NCBI GenBank assembly: GCA_025360605.1
Contig: JANYBV010000038.1
Coordinates: 262,449 to 326,448, forward strand
Direction of reading: 5' to 3'
Length of the DNA: 64,000 bases
From: Alphaproteobacteria bacterium
GTDB taxonomy: Bacteria > Pseudomonadota > Alphaproteobacteria > Rickettsiales > SXRF01
The stretch's first letter is position 1. Every line of letters starts with the position of its first letter. The notes under the pieces were generated by a model. The model was given only the letters and a program-made list of their open reading frames with translations, did no database searches and was not told the DNA's origin. Shown here piece by piece: positions 25,420 to 34,382 of this stretch. Made by a program: the position numbers and the translations under genes.

Positions 25420-26049
25420 TTATTCGTTGTAAACGATATGCTGCTTCACGGTGCCTTTTGCGCCGACGGTGATTTTAGCGATCTTTTTCTCACCATTAGC
25501 AGCAGTGGTTTCCAGCGTATAGGTGCCGGCAGCCATGTGGGCATAGAAATACGGGCCAGCATCGGAAACGGCTACCAGCGGCGCATCCTTGCTATCGAGA
25601 ATGCGTAACGATACATCGCTGATAAATTCGCCGTTCTTGGCGCTCAGCATCACATGCACGTTGAATTCTGCCGCTTTAGCTTTTACTTCGGCCAGTTCTT
25701 CGTCACCGATACCGCCGTTGATAAAGCTGATACCGTTGCTGACCTGTACGTCCAGTGGCAGGGATGGAATCGCGCCGCTGCCGATCGAATCAATTGCAGC
25801 GGGAGCTGCTGCAACAGGAGCCGTCGGTTGTGGAGCATAACCCAGCGTTGCAGGAGCTGCTGTGGGTTGCGTTTGTGGCGCTGGACCCGCTTGTTGTACG
25901 GGAGGTTGTGCCGCAGGCTGAACCATGGGTTGAACTTGGGGCTGTGTCATGGGAACGGGTGCGTTTTGTGCGCGAACCGTGCTGGCGATAAAAAGTGAGC
26001 AGGTTGGCGCAATCACCATGATAGCTGTCAGAAAACGTAAAGAACGCAT
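25420..26049 (-). CDS. Secreted protein with Pro/Gln-rich linker and carboxypeptidase-regulatory-like domain
   Basis: 209 residues: signal peptide (about 1-27, STVRAQ), a low-complexity Pro/Gln/Ala spacer (28-90), then a beta-rich domain (about 110-209). The domain has NGGIGDEELAEVKAKA, a VHVMLSAKNGEFISDVSLRI strand region and AGTYTLETTA, as in small exported proteins with a carboxypeptidase regulatory-like fold. Likely periplasmic or surface-exposed. Function unknown. It ends 8 bases after the convergent PP-loop gene. Confidence 0.7.
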   Translation of the reverse strand: MRSLRFLTAIMVIAPTCSLFIASTVRAQNAPVPMTQPQVQPMVQPAAQPPVQQAGPAPQTQPTAAPATLGYAPQPTAPVAAAPAAIDSIGSGAIPSLPLDVQVSNGISFINGGIGDEELAEVKAKAAEFNVHVMLSAKNGEFISDVSLRILDSKDAPLVAVSDAGPYFYAHMAAGTYTLETTAANGEKKIAKITVGAKGTVKQHIVYNE

Positions 26050-26241
26050 TGTGTACTCCTAATCTAGATACCTTTTTTTATGCGTGTTACGCACATTTTT
26101 GTGGCGCAACGAAAGCTTTTCGCATGTCAAGCGGGTGACGCAAAGCGATCACCATTGATTTTTCCCAGCCTTTCTATAGCATGCTTCTGAATTATTTGAA
26201 ATAAAGTTTTTTTGTCGCGTTTTTCTTTTTAACTATTTGTA

Positions 26242-27372
26242 ATGTATATGAAAAACTGGATTAACTTCCCCCGAACCGAAGGAAAGGCCTCCCGTCAGGC
26301 CCACTGCGACCTGCCTGAAGGCACCTATGAGCGCGAGTTTGGCCGCGAAGGGTTTTTTGGCCCTGCCACCCATATATACCACGCCAACCCGCCAACCGGA
26401 TGGTCGGCATGGGAGGGCGATTTGCGCCCGCGTGCGTTCGACCTGACGAAGCTGAAGGAGCTGGGGTCTTCACCGTGGCAGGCGAAGCCCGTTTTGCATA
26501 ATGCGCATATGCGTTTCCGCTTCTGGCGTACGCAAGGAGCAATGGATCATCTGGTGACCAATGCCGACGGCGATGAGTTGCTGTTCGTGCATACTGGCAG
26601 CGGCGACCTGTTCTGTGATTTTGGCCATTTGGCGTTTCGCGAGGGTGATTACATCGTTCTGCCACGCTGTACCAAATGGCGCATCGAATGTTCTGAACCC
26701 AGCGCATTCATGATGGTGGAGGCCACCAATGACGGCTACCGCCTGCCCGATAAAGGCATGATGGGGCCGCACGCGATCTTCGATCCGGCGATGCTCGATG
26801 TGCCTGCCATCAATGATGCGTTTAAACAGCAACAGGGCGCTACACCGTGGGACGTAGTGATCAAGCGCCACAACCGGTTCTCGAAAGTGACCTTTCCGTT
26901 TAACCCGCTGGATGCGGTGGGCTGGCACGGCGATAACCTGCCGGTGCGCGTCAACTGGCGCGATATACGGCCCTTGATGAGCGCGCGCTATCATGTGCCG
27001 CCTTCGGCGCATACGACGTTTTTGTCCAGCCGTTTTGTCGTCTGCACGTTTGCCCCGCGCCCGATTGAAACTGATCCTGGGGCGTTGAAAGTGCCGTTTT
27101 ACCATTCCAACAACGACTATGAAGAGATCATTTTTTACCATAAGGGCGAGTTCTTCAGTCGCGACAATATCCATCCGGGGATGGTGACGCTGCACCCGAC
27201 CGGCTTTGCCCACGGCCCGCACCCGAAGGCGTTTAAAGCCAGCCAGTCGGCCCCTAAAAAAGAAACAGATGAAGTGGCAGTGATGATTGACACGCGTGAT
27301 GCGGTTGAGATTTCCACCGAGGCGCATTCGGTCGAATGGGCGGGATACGTAGATAGCTGGAAAGAAAAATAA
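26242..27372 (+). CDS. hmgA: Homogentisate 1,2-dioxygenase
   Basis: Fe(II) ring-cleaving dioxygenase converting homogentisate to maleylacetoacetate. 376 residues, shorter than the classic 430-440 residue enzymes but with the same cupin core: the YHSNNDYEE stretch gives the H-x6-E iron pair and GFAHGPHP the third histidine. The N-terminus (GFFGPATHIYHANPPTGW) is also typical. First gene of hmgA-fahA-maiA-Trx/NHL. The start could be the first ATG or the third codon; neither has a good ribosome site. Confidence 0.94.
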   Translation: MYMKNWINFPRTEGKASRQAHCDLPEGTYEREFGREGFFGPATHIYHANPPTGWSAWEGDLRPRAFDLTKLKELGSSPWQAKPVLHNAHMRFRFWRTQGAMDHLVTNADGDELLFVHTGSGDLFCDFGHLAFREGDYIVLPRCTKWRIECSEPSAFMMVEATNDGYRLPDKGMMGPHAIFDPAMLDVPAINDAFKQQQGATPWDVVIKRHNRFSKVTFPFNPLDAVGWHGDNLPVRVNWRDIRPLMSARYHVPPSAHTTFLSSRFVVCTFAPRPIETDPGALKVPFYHSNNDYEEIIFYHKGEFFSRDNIHPGMVTLHPTGFAHGPHPKAFKASQSAPKKETDEVAVMIDTRDAVEISTEAHSVEWAGYVDSWKEK

Positions 27373-27373
27373 T

Positions 27374-27420
27374 AACGCCATCAGGGTTGGGGTGGCGGCT
27401 GATGGCGTTTATTTTATATA
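27374..27420 (+). terminator. Hairpin between hmgA and fahA
   Basis: AACGCCATCA (27374-27383) and TGATGGCGTT (27400-27409) form a perfect ten-pair stem with a 16-base loop, followed by TATTTTATAT. It lies in the 60-base gap and may reduce read-through into fahA or act as an RNA stabiliser for hmgA. Confidence 0.6.
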
Positions 27421-27432
27421 AGGATTAAAGAA

Positions 27433-28422
27433 ATGAAACTTGCATCGTTAAAACAGGGCGGCCGCGACGGCACGCTGGTGGTGGTATCCGAAGATTTGAC
27501 CAGAGCGATTGCTGTAGCGGGTATTGCCAGCACTTTGCAACAGGCACTGGAACACTGGGCCGGCGTGTCATCTCACCTGAAACTGTTGTACGACGACCTT
27601 AACAACGGCGAGCAACTCAAGGATGTGTTTGCGTTTGATGCGGCCAAGTGTGCCTCGCCCCTGCCGCGTGCCTATCAGTGGCTGGACGGTTCGGCGTATG
27701 TGAATCATGTCGAGCTGGTGCGTAAATCCCGAGGCGTGGACATGCCTGCCAGTTTCTGGACGGATCCGCTGATGTATCAGGGGGGCTCGGATGTGTTGCT
27801 TGGCCCGCGCGACGATATTCCCTTGCCGGATGAAAAACACGGTATCGATTTTGAAGCCGAGATTGCCGTGGTGACCGACGATGTGCCGATGGGGGTGACT
27901 CCCGAGCAGGCCGCATCGCATATCAAGCTGGTGATGCTGGTGAATGATGTGAGTTTGCGCTACCTCGCCATGAACGAAATCGCCAAGGGTTTCGGGTTCA
28001 TGCAGGCCAAGCCCGCCAGCGCCTTTTCCCCCGTGGCGGTCACACCCGATGCGCTTGGAAGCGCGTGGCAGGACGGCAAGGTGTGTCTGCCGCTGTTGTC
28101 GCACTATAACGGCACGTTGTTTGGCAGGCCGAATGCCGGTGTCGATATGGTGTTCAATTTCCCGATGCTGGTGGCGCATGCCGCCAAAACCCGCTTTTTG
28201 TCAGCCGGTACGATCATCGGCTCGGGCACCGTGTCCAACAAGGATAAAAGCGTAGGGTCGTCGTGCATCGTGGAAAAGCGCACCATCGAAAAGCTGGAAT
28301 CAGGGGAATCGACCACCCCGTTTATGAGCTATGGCGACCGCGTGACCATCGAGATGCTGGATGCCAAGGGAGCGTCCATTTTCGGGGCGATTGAACAAAA
28401 AATCGTGAAGTACACACCATGA
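27433..28422 (+). CDS. fahA: Fumarylacetoacetase (FAH family)
   Basis: Hydrolyses fumarylacetoacetate to fumarate and acetoacetate, the last step of tyrosine catabolism. 329 residues: N-terminal cap, then the FAH domain with HGIDFEAEIAVV (metal-binding E-x-E), LVNDVSLRYLA, and GSGTVSNKD near the C-terminus. The size and form match the bacterial fahA-like group. AGGAT ribosome site; overlaps maiA by 4 bases. Confidence 0.93.
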   Translation: MKLASLKQGGRDGTLVVVSEDLTRAIAVAGIASTLQQALEHWAGVSSHLKLLYDDLNNGEQLKDVFAFDAAKCASPLPRAYQWLDGSAYVNHVELVRKSRGVDMPASFWTDPLMYQGGSDVLLGPRDDIPLPDEKHGIDFEAEIAVVTDDVPMGVTPEQAASHIKLVMLVNDVSLRYLAMNEIAKGFGFMQAKPASAFSPVAVTPDALGSAWQDGKVCLPLLSHYNGTLFGRPNAGVDMVFNFPMLVAHAAKTRFLSAGTIIGSGTVSNKDKSVGSSCIVEKRTIEKLESGESTTPFMSYGDRVTIEMLDAKGASIFGAIEQKIVKYTP

Positions 28423-29060
28423 AACTCTACGGTTATTTCCGCTCTTCCGCCTCATACCGCGTGCGTATCGCTTTGGCATTGAAAGGGCTGTCGCCGGAGG
28501 TGATTCCGGTCAACCTGCTTAAAGGCGAGCAGAAAAGCGAAAGCTACCGCGCGCTCAACCCGCAAGGGCTGGTGCCGTTGCTGGTGGACGGTGACCACCA
28601 TTTCACCCAGTCGCTGGCGATCATCGAATATCTCGAAGAAACCTATCCTGACACACCTCTCCTGCCGCAAACACGGCCCGAACGCGCCCGTGTGCGTTCC
28701 CTTGCCCTCGCGGTTGCCTGCGAGATGGGGCCGCTGTGCAATACCGGCCCGTTGGGTTTTTTAGGTGAGCTGGGGCTGAACGAAGCGCAAAAAACACTGT
28801 GGTACCATCACTGGATGGCAAAAGGATTTACTGCACTCGAACAGCTGCTTAGCATAAGCAACGACACGGGGAGCTTCTGCCATGGCAGCGCTCCGACCAT
28901 GGCCGATTGCTGTCTGGTGCCGCAGGTGTTTAACGCCAAACGTTACCAGTTCGACCTCACCCCCTACCCTGCCATTGGGCGGATTGTTGATAACTGCGCC
29001 AAGCACCCCGCCTTTATCGCGGCCCACCCCTTAAACCAGCCGGATGCCCCTAAAGAGTGA
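28419..29060 (+). CDS. maiA: Maleylacetoacetate isomerase
   Basis: Zeta-class glutathione transferase that isomerises maleylacetoacetate to fumarylacetoacetate. 213 residues with the zeta-class signature SSASYRVRIAL (9-19), NPQGLVPLLVDG and a normal C-terminal helical domain. ATGA overlap with fahA. Confidence 0.95.
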   Translation: MKLYGYFRSSASYRVRIALALKGLSPEVIPVNLLKGEQKSESYRALNPQGLVPLLVDGDHHFTQSLAIIEYLEETYPDTPLLPQTRPERARVRSLALAVACEMGPLCNTGPLGFLGELGLNEAQKTLWYHHWMAKGFTALEQLLSISNDTGSFCHGSAPTMADCCLVPQVFNAKRYQFDLTPYPAIGRIVDNCAKHPAFIAAHPLNQPDAPKE

Positions 29061-29118
29061 TGTAACTATCGCAGCGCCGCCTTCGAATCAGTGGGTAACA
29101 ACCGATAAAGGACCCTCC

Positions 29119-30690
29119 ATGTTCACGCGCATTGCCCTATCCGCATTTATCCTTTTTGCCAGCACTTTTTCAATAGGTTATGCTGCATCCGAGGGCGTTA
29201 TGCCCACCACACAGCTGCACCGGACGATCACCCAGCACAAGGGCTGGCTGAACACCTCGCGCCCGTTGGTGGCGGACGATCTGAAAGGGCGTATCATCCT
29301 GCTCGATTTCTGGACCTATGGCTGCATTAACTGCATGCAGGTGATGCCCGACCTTGCCTATTGGGAAGATACGTTTGGTGCTGACCTCACCATCATCGGG
29401 GTGCATTCGGCCAAGTTTAAAAATGAAGGTGATACGTCGCATATCCGGCAGGCGATTCTGCGCCACCATCTGCGCCATCCGGTGGTGAATGATTTTGATT
29501 TTGCGACGTGGAACGCCTTTGGTATCAACGCGTGGCCGACGTTTGTGTTAATCAACCCGATGGGGACGGTCGAAAATGTCTATTCCGGCGAGGGAAAACG
29601 CTCGGTGATAGAGCATGATATCGAGGCGCTACGGGTGAAATATGCGGGACGGATTAATACCGACCCGTTGCCCATCACACTCGAAAAGGACAAACAATCG
29701 GAAACCTATTTAAGCTTCCCTGCCAAGCTGGCCTATGGGCGCTACGGGGATACACAGGCGCTTTTCATTGCCGATAGCGGCCATGACCGTATTGTAGTGA
29801 CCTCGCTCAAAGGCAGCGTGCTGGCAACCATTGGCAGCGGTGATAGCGGGCAGGTGGACGGTGATTTTGCCTCCGCGCGGTTCCATCGCCCACAGGGGTT
29901 GCTGCTGGCCTACCCGAACCTGTACGTCGCCGACACGGGCAACCACCTGCTGCGTCAGGTGGATCTGGTGAATGGCCAAGTCACCACCATTGCTGGAACT
30001 GGCCAACAGGGACATGACTATAATGTGCACCATAAGCCAGCGCTGGAAGCGTCCCTCGCCTCGCCGTGGGATGTGGCGTTTTATCCGGACGACCGCCATA
30101 TCGTCATCACGCAGGCTGGCCTGCACCAGTTGTGGAGTTATGATATTGAAGCCAAAACCGTGACGGTGCTGGCTGGCAACGGCCATGAATCGATCGAAGA
30201 TGGTCCCAACCCGCAAAACGCGTTGGCGCAGACGAGCGGTGTGTCCCCGCTGGGCGATACGCTTTATTTCGTTGATCCGGAAACCAGCTCCCTGCGCCAG
30301 TTGCAAGGCGGAGTGGTAAAAACCCTGATCGGTACCGGACTGTTTGATTTCGGATATAAGGAAGGCGTGCAGGGCGCGGCGCGGATGCAGCACCCGTTAG
30401 GCCTTGTTGCGACATCTTCAGGAATATGGGTGGCCGATTCCTACAACCATTCCATCCGTCGTTTTGATACGAAAACGGGTATATTGTCCAACGCCATCGG
30501 GCATGGCGAACGCGGGCATAAAGACGGTGTATTTGCAACGGCAAGCTTCAATGAACCCAATGCGGTTATTGATGTGGGGGGTACGCTCTATATTGCCGAT
30601 ACCACCAACAACGCTATCCGCATCGCCGATGTTAAAACCAATACACTCACGACCATGACAATCACCCCGCCTGTGGCGAGTGCCAACTAA
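29119..30690 (+). CDS. Exported thioredoxin-like / NHL-repeat protein
   Basis: 523 residues from ATG 29119, chosen because it opens a signal peptide (FTRIALSAFILFASTFSIGYAA) and has AAAGGA 7 bases ahead. A thioredoxin-like domain (about 40-185) carries WTYGCINCMQ, with C69 and C72; about 215-515 is an NHL beta-propeller, with repeats such as HRPQGLLLAYPNLYVADTGN and PLGLVATSSGIWVADSYN. This arrangement is that of the NHLRC2 family. The bacterial role is not established; a periplasmic redox or scaffold function is likely. It lies 58 bases after maiA but need not take part in tyrosine breakdown. Its stop overlaps the convergent rsmD stop. Confidence 0.88.
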   Translation: MFTRIALSAFILFASTFSIGYAASEGVMPTTQLHRTITQHKGWLNTSRPLVADDLKGRIILLDFWTYGCINCMQVMPDLAYWEDTFGADLTIIGVHSAKFKNEGDTSHIRQAILRHHLRHPVVNDFDFATWNAFGINAWPTFVLINPMGTVENVYSGEGKRSVIEHDIEALRVKYAGRINTDPLPITLEKDKQSETYLSFPAKLAYGRYGDTQALFIADSGHDRIVVTSLKGSVLATIGSGDSGQVDGDFASARFHRPQGLLLAYPNLYVADTGNHLLRQVDLVNGQVTTIAGTGQQGHDYNVHHKPALEASLASPWDVAFYPDDRHIVITQAGLHQLWSYDIEAKTVTVLAGNGHESIEDGPNPQNALAQTSGVSPLGDTLYFVDPETSSLRQLQGGVVKTLIGTGLFDFGYKEGVQGAARMQHPLGLVATSSGIWVADSYNHSIRRFDTKTGILSNAIGHGERGHKDGVFATASFNEPNAVIDVGGTLYIADTTNNAIRIADVKTNTLTTMTITPPVASAN

Positions 30691-31244
30691 GCCAGCGTGA
30701 GCAAATTGATGACGGCGCGGCCATAACGGCGTTCATCGATGACGGTAAAGGTGTCAGGAAACGCGACCTGCTCTTTGGCATCGTGTTCCACAATCACCAG
30801 CCCGTCCGGTTCCACCCAGCCGCCCGCATGCAGGCTTTTAAGTGCCGGTTCGATCATCTTGCCGAAATAGGGAGGGTCAAGGAATACCAGCGCAAAAGCC
30901 TTGCGTGCCTTGGGCAGTTTGGTGCCATCGGCCAGCATGAAATCGGCGTTATTTTCTTCCTTCATTTTGGTGGCGTTGAAGCGGGCGTTGGCCAGAGCAT
31001 CGCGTGACTGGTCGATAAACGTTACACGCGCTGCGCCGCGCGAAAGGGCTTCAAGGCCGAAAGCACCAGTACCACAAAACACGTCCAGCACCTGTTTGTC
31101 GATGAAGGAATGGCCGTGTTTGCCGTGGGTGAGGATGTTGAAGATGGCTTCGCGGGCAAAATCGGAGGTGGGGCGTACCGCGTCCTCGGCTTCCTTCACC
31201 AGTTCAATCCGCCGACCTTTATGTTTGCCTGAAATAATGCGCAT
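30687..31244 (-). CDS. rsmD: 16S rRNA (guanine(966)-N2)-methyltransferase
   Basis: SAM-dependent methyltransferase of the small ribosomal subunit. 185 residues: MRIISGKHKGRRI, RPTSDFAREAIFNIL, the SAM loop DVFCGTGAFGLEALSRGA and catalytic LVFLDPPYF. Next to the pseudouridine synthase, a common pairing. Confidence 0.95.
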   Translation of the reverse strand: MRIISGKHKGRRIELVKEAEDAVRPTSDFAREAIFNILTHGKHGHSFIDKQVLDVFCGTGAFGLEALSRGAARVTFIDQSRDALANARFNATKMKEENNADFMLADGTKLPKARKAFALVFLDPPYFGKMIEPALKSLHAGGWVEPDGLVIVEHDAKEQVAFPDTFTVIDERRYGRAVINLLTLA

Positions 31245-31284
31245 AGTGCGGAGTATAAGGGGATTAAAGCGCCGAGTTCAAGAA

Positions 31285-32013
31285 TTACTTGCCGATAAAG
31301 GATTTAAGCACTTTGCCAGTGACTTCCTTGACCTCGCCCTTGGGCAGCGCACCCAGCTGGAACGGGCCGTAGGACACGCGGATCAGGCGGCTGACCTGAC
31401 AGCCGAAATGCTCAAATATCTTGCGGATTTCACGGTTTTTACCTTCGGTCAGCGATACCATCATCCAGCTGTTGTTGCTGCGCTGGCTTTCGAGCGTAGC
31501 TTCCACGCTGCCATAGCGCATGCCGTCAATGGTCACTCCCGCTTTCATCTCGGTGAGCATGGATTCGGTGATGCCGCCGTACATACGCACGCGGTAGCGG
31601 CGGATCCAGCCGGTGGAGGGCAATTCCAGCTTGCGGGCAAGGTTGCCGTCATTCGTGAGTAACAACAGGCCTTCGGAATTTAAATCCAGTCGTCCGATAG
31701 AAATAACGCGCCCTATGGTTTTAGGGAGTTTTTCAAACACGGTGGGCCGTCCCTCGGGGTCTTTGTGGGTGGTGACGAGGCCGGGGGGTTTATGGTAGAG
31801 AAACAGGCGGGTGGGTTCGGTATCTGCTATCGGTTTGCCATCGACGACGATACTATCACTTGGTGTGACATTGAGTGCCGGCGAGGTGATTTTTTTGCCA
31901 TTGACCTTAACCCGCCCCTCTTCAATCCATTTTTCGGCTTCGCGGCGTGAACATAATCCGGCGCGTGCCATACGCTTGGCGATGCGCTCGGAAAGTGGTG
32001 TTTCTTCGGTCAT
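31285..32013 (-). CDS. rluB: 23S rRNA pseudouridine synthase, RsuA/RluB family
   Basis: 242 residues from ATG 32013, which is preceded by AAAGGA and starts MTEETPLSERIAKRMARAG. S4-like RNA-binding domain (about 8-65), then the synthase domain with GRLDLNSEGLLLLTNDG containing the catalytic aspartate, and EGKNREIRKIFEHFG. RluB is most likely from domain layout and rsmD neighbourhood, but RsuA/RluE cannot be excluded. Confidence 0.88.
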   Translation of the reverse strand: MTEETPLSERIAKRMARAGLCSRREAEKWIEEGRVKVNGKKITSPALNVTPSDSIVVDGKPIADTEPTRLFLYHKPPGLVTTHKDPEGRPTVFEKLPKTIGRVISIGRLDLNSEGLLLLTNDGNLARKLELPSTGWIRRYRVRMYGGITESMLTEMKAGVTIDGMRYGSVEATLESQRSNNSWMMVSLTEGKNREIRKIFEHFGCQVSRLIRVSYGPFQLGALPKGEVKEVTGKVLKSFIGK

Positions 32014-32015
32014 GG

Positions 32016-32747
32016 TTATCCTTTGTGGTGACAGGCAGCGACAAACGCCTGCATGATCTTGGTGTCGGCGTCGGTGACAAAATACTCGGGATGCCACTGA
32101 ACACCTAAACAAAACGGATGATCGGGCATCTCAATGCCTTCAATCACCCCGTCCGGAGCCACCGCATCGACGATACAGTGCGGAGCGGGCTTCGCTACCG
32201 CCTGATGGTGGGCGCTGTTGACGTCAATGGTGGTGGTGCCGACAATCCGGTGGAGAAGCGTGCCGGCGGTGACGGTAACGCTGTGGCCGGCTTCGGTGCG
32301 CGGGTTGGGTTGTTCATGCTCAAGCGCGTTGGCAATGGTGTCGGGAATATGTTGTATTAATGTCCCGCCCAGCACCACGTTTAACAGCTGCTGGCCGCCG
32401 CAAATACCCAAAATAGGGATTTTTCTTTTGATTGCCCCGTTGGTTATGGCATATTCGAACTGGGTGCGGCGTTGCTTGGTTGTCACCGTATCGGAGGTGG
32501 TTTTTTCACCGTACAATTCTGGCGACACGTCAAAGGCTCCGCCGGTGATGACCAGCCCGTCAATCATATCAAGATATTGATCAACAAAGTTATTTTCATG
32601 CGGTAACGGGAGCGGGACCGCACCAAAACGGCTGACGCTGCCGCAGTAATTTTCGCGTAAAGCGTACCACGGCATCTTGGAATAGGTAGGTTTTTCCTCG
32701 TAATCGAGGGAGAAGCCAATTACGGGCGCTTTGGATGATTTATTCAT
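32016..32747 (-). CDS. Class-I glutamine amidotransferase-like hydrolase (peptidase C26, PuuD-like)
   Basis: Likely gamma-glutamyl-amide hydrolase. 243 residues from ATG 32747 (AAGGA nine bases ahead); the frame is open upstream but lacks a better start. Triad C116 (GICGGQQ), H219 and E221 (QWHPEYF), and the oxyanion-site ITGGAFDVSP. Physiological substrate unknown; gamma-glutamyl-GABA is the family example. Ends 2 bases before rluB, so co-transcribed. Confidence 0.88.
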   Translation of the reverse strand: MNKSSKAPVIGFSLDYEEKPTYSKMPWYALRENYCGSVSRFGAVPLPLPHENNFVDQYLDMIDGLVITGGAFDVSPELYGEKTTSDTVTTKQRRTQFEYAITNGAIKRKIPILGICGGQQLLNVVLGGTLIQHIPDTIANALEHEQPNPRTEAGHSVTVTAGTLLHRIVGTTTIDVNSAHHQAVAKPAPHCIVDAVAPDGVIEGIEMPDHPFCLGVQWHPEYFVTDADTKIMQAFVAACHHKG

Positions 32748-32877
32748 GCGATCTGTTTCCTTTTCGGTCAGTTTCCGCTGAAACTTACTAAAAGACAACC
32801 ATTTCTTCGCGGTTTTTTAACCGATAAATGGTTTGATATGTACAGTGTAAACCGCTGAAACTGTCGATTAAGGCCTT

Positions 32878-33720
32878 ATGGAACGCGTCGTTCAATCTAT
32901 GTCACTGGCAACGGTGGTCGGAACCATTTTTGGTTTCGCGCTGATTCTCGGCGCGATCGTGCATGGCACGGATAATTACCTGTCATTCTTAAGTGCGGAA
33001 GGTTTCCTGATCGTGATCGGCGGCACCATCGCCAATGCTTTTATGAGCTATCAGGCCAATTACGTATTCCTCGCTTTCAACGCCATGTGGCACATGATCA
33101 AGAAACCGCGCGCCACCCGCGAAGGATTGAACGCTGAAATCATGCGCCTGATCAAATGGGCGTATCTGGTGCATTCCAAGGGTTTCATGGGGCTTGAAGG
33201 TGAGATCGGCACCAAAATCAAGGAACCGCTCCTGCGCTACGGCGTGGAGCTGGTGATCACCGGTTATCCACCGGAAGTGATCCGCTCGATGATGAATACC
33301 GCCGTGGAAGCAGATTTTGAACGCTCCATCGCTCCTGTGGCCGTGCTGCGCAACATGGCGTCCACCGCTCCGGCCTTTGGCATGGTGGGAACGCTGGTGG
33401 GGATGGTGATTATGTTGCAGCATATTCAGGGCAACATGGCGCTGATCGGCACCGGTTTGGCGGTGGCGTTGCTGGCGACATTATACGGTATTATCACTGC
33501 GCGCTTATTCTGCCTGCCTGCGGCCGATAAGCTGATGCAGAAAGAAGAAATCATGCGCTTCCGCAACTATATGATGACCGAAGGGCTCGTGCTGCTGGCG
33601 GAAAAACAAAGTCCGCGCTACATGCAGGATAAGCTCAACAGCTTCCTTGATCCGGCCATCCATTTCAATCTTGATTCACAGCTTAAAAATCCTGCGACTC
33701 CTGCTCCGGCTGACGTATGA
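32878..33720 (+). CDS. motA: Flagellar motor stator protein MotA
   Basis: Membrane part of the flagellar stator. 280 residues with four membrane segments (about 10-30, 38-60, 160-185, 195-218), the cytoplasmic loop and PAFGMVGTLVGMVIML. AAGG ribosome site 7 bases before ATG 32878; overlaps motB by 4 bases. Together with MotB it shows the organism is, or was, flagellated; no other flagellar genes are in the window. Confidence 0.93.
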   Translation: MERVVQSMSLATVVGTIFGFALILGAIVHGTDNYLSFLSAEGFLIVIGGTIANAFMSYQANYVFLAFNAMWHMIKKPRATREGLNAEIMRLIKWAYLVHSKGFMGLEGEIGTKIKEPLLRYGVELVITGYPPEVIRSMMNTAVEADFERSIAPVAVLRNMASTAPAFGMVGTLVGMVIMLQHIQGNMALIGTGLAVALLATLYGIITARLFCLPAADKLMQKEEIMRFRNYMMTEGLVLLAEKQSPRYMQDKLNSFLDPAIHFNLDSQLKNPATPAPADV

Positions 33721-34382
33721 TTCCTCCCCATATCAATCACCAGAAGGAAGACAATGTTGATTCATGGCTGATGAGCTATGCCGACATGATTACGTTGCTA
33801 CTGTGCTTCTTCATCATCTTCGTATCGGTGTCCGAGCCTAAGAAAGAAAAGATGGCCGCAATTACCGAAGGTATGGCTGGTAAATTTGGCACCGTCGATC
33901 TGGCAACCCCTTTTCAGGGTGTGTTTCGTTCGTTGCAGGCGGTGGTAGAAACTCACCAGATACTCAAAGATGTCGACATCCAAAAAGGCGAAAACAATGT
34001 AGTGATTGAGCTTTCCAGCTTGTCATTTTATCGCAACAAGTCGGCGGATTTTGATGAAAAGATGGAACCGGTGTTGCAAGAAATTGCCGCCGCGCTCAAG
34101 AGCGTCGATTTCATGGATTACCAGATCACCATCGAAGGCCACACCAATGATGTGCCATTGGCCAGCGGCGTGTTTCCGAGCAACTGGGAATTGTCGACCG
34201 CACGCGCGGCACACATGGTGCGTTTCTTCATTGATCAGGGCATTAAGCCTGAACGTTTAAAGGCCGTGGGTTATGCCGACACCCGCCCGAAAGTTCCCAA
34301 TGTTGACTTGCAGGGCAATGCCATCATCGAAAACCGCAAGCTCAACGAGCGGGTGATGATCAAGCTGGAACAGGCGCTATAA
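33717..34382 (+). CDS. motB: Flagellar motor stator protein MotB
   Basis: 221 residues: one membrane segment with the ion-carrying D23 in SYADMITLLLCFFIIF, then the OmpA-like peptidoglycan-binding domain (about 110-221) with IEGHTNDVP and NWELSTARAAHMV. The LLLCFF around D23 recalls PomB-type sodium stators more than proton MotB; this is only a hint. The last six bases overlap the end of convergent hdaA. Confidence 0.92.
   Translation: MIPPHINHQKEDNVDSWLMSYADMITLLLCFFIIFVSVSEPKKEKMAAITEGMAGKFGTVDLATPFQGVFRSLQAVVETHQILKDVDIQKGENNVVIELSSLSFYRNKSADFDEKMEPVLQEIAAALKSVDFMDYQITIEGHTNDVPLASGVFPSNWELSTARAAHMVRFFIDQGIKPERLKAVGYADTRPKVPNVDLQGNAIIENRKLNERVMIKLEQAL

Noticed and set aside
31285-32112. 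Longer rluB frame starting inside the amidotransferase gene
   Set aside because: The extra N-terminal residues look like noise and the ATG at 32013 has a good ribosome site.
32800-32830. Sigma-28-like -10 box (CCGATAA) before motA
   Set aside because: No TAAA -35 box at the required distance was found, so flagellar sigma-28 control is unsupported.
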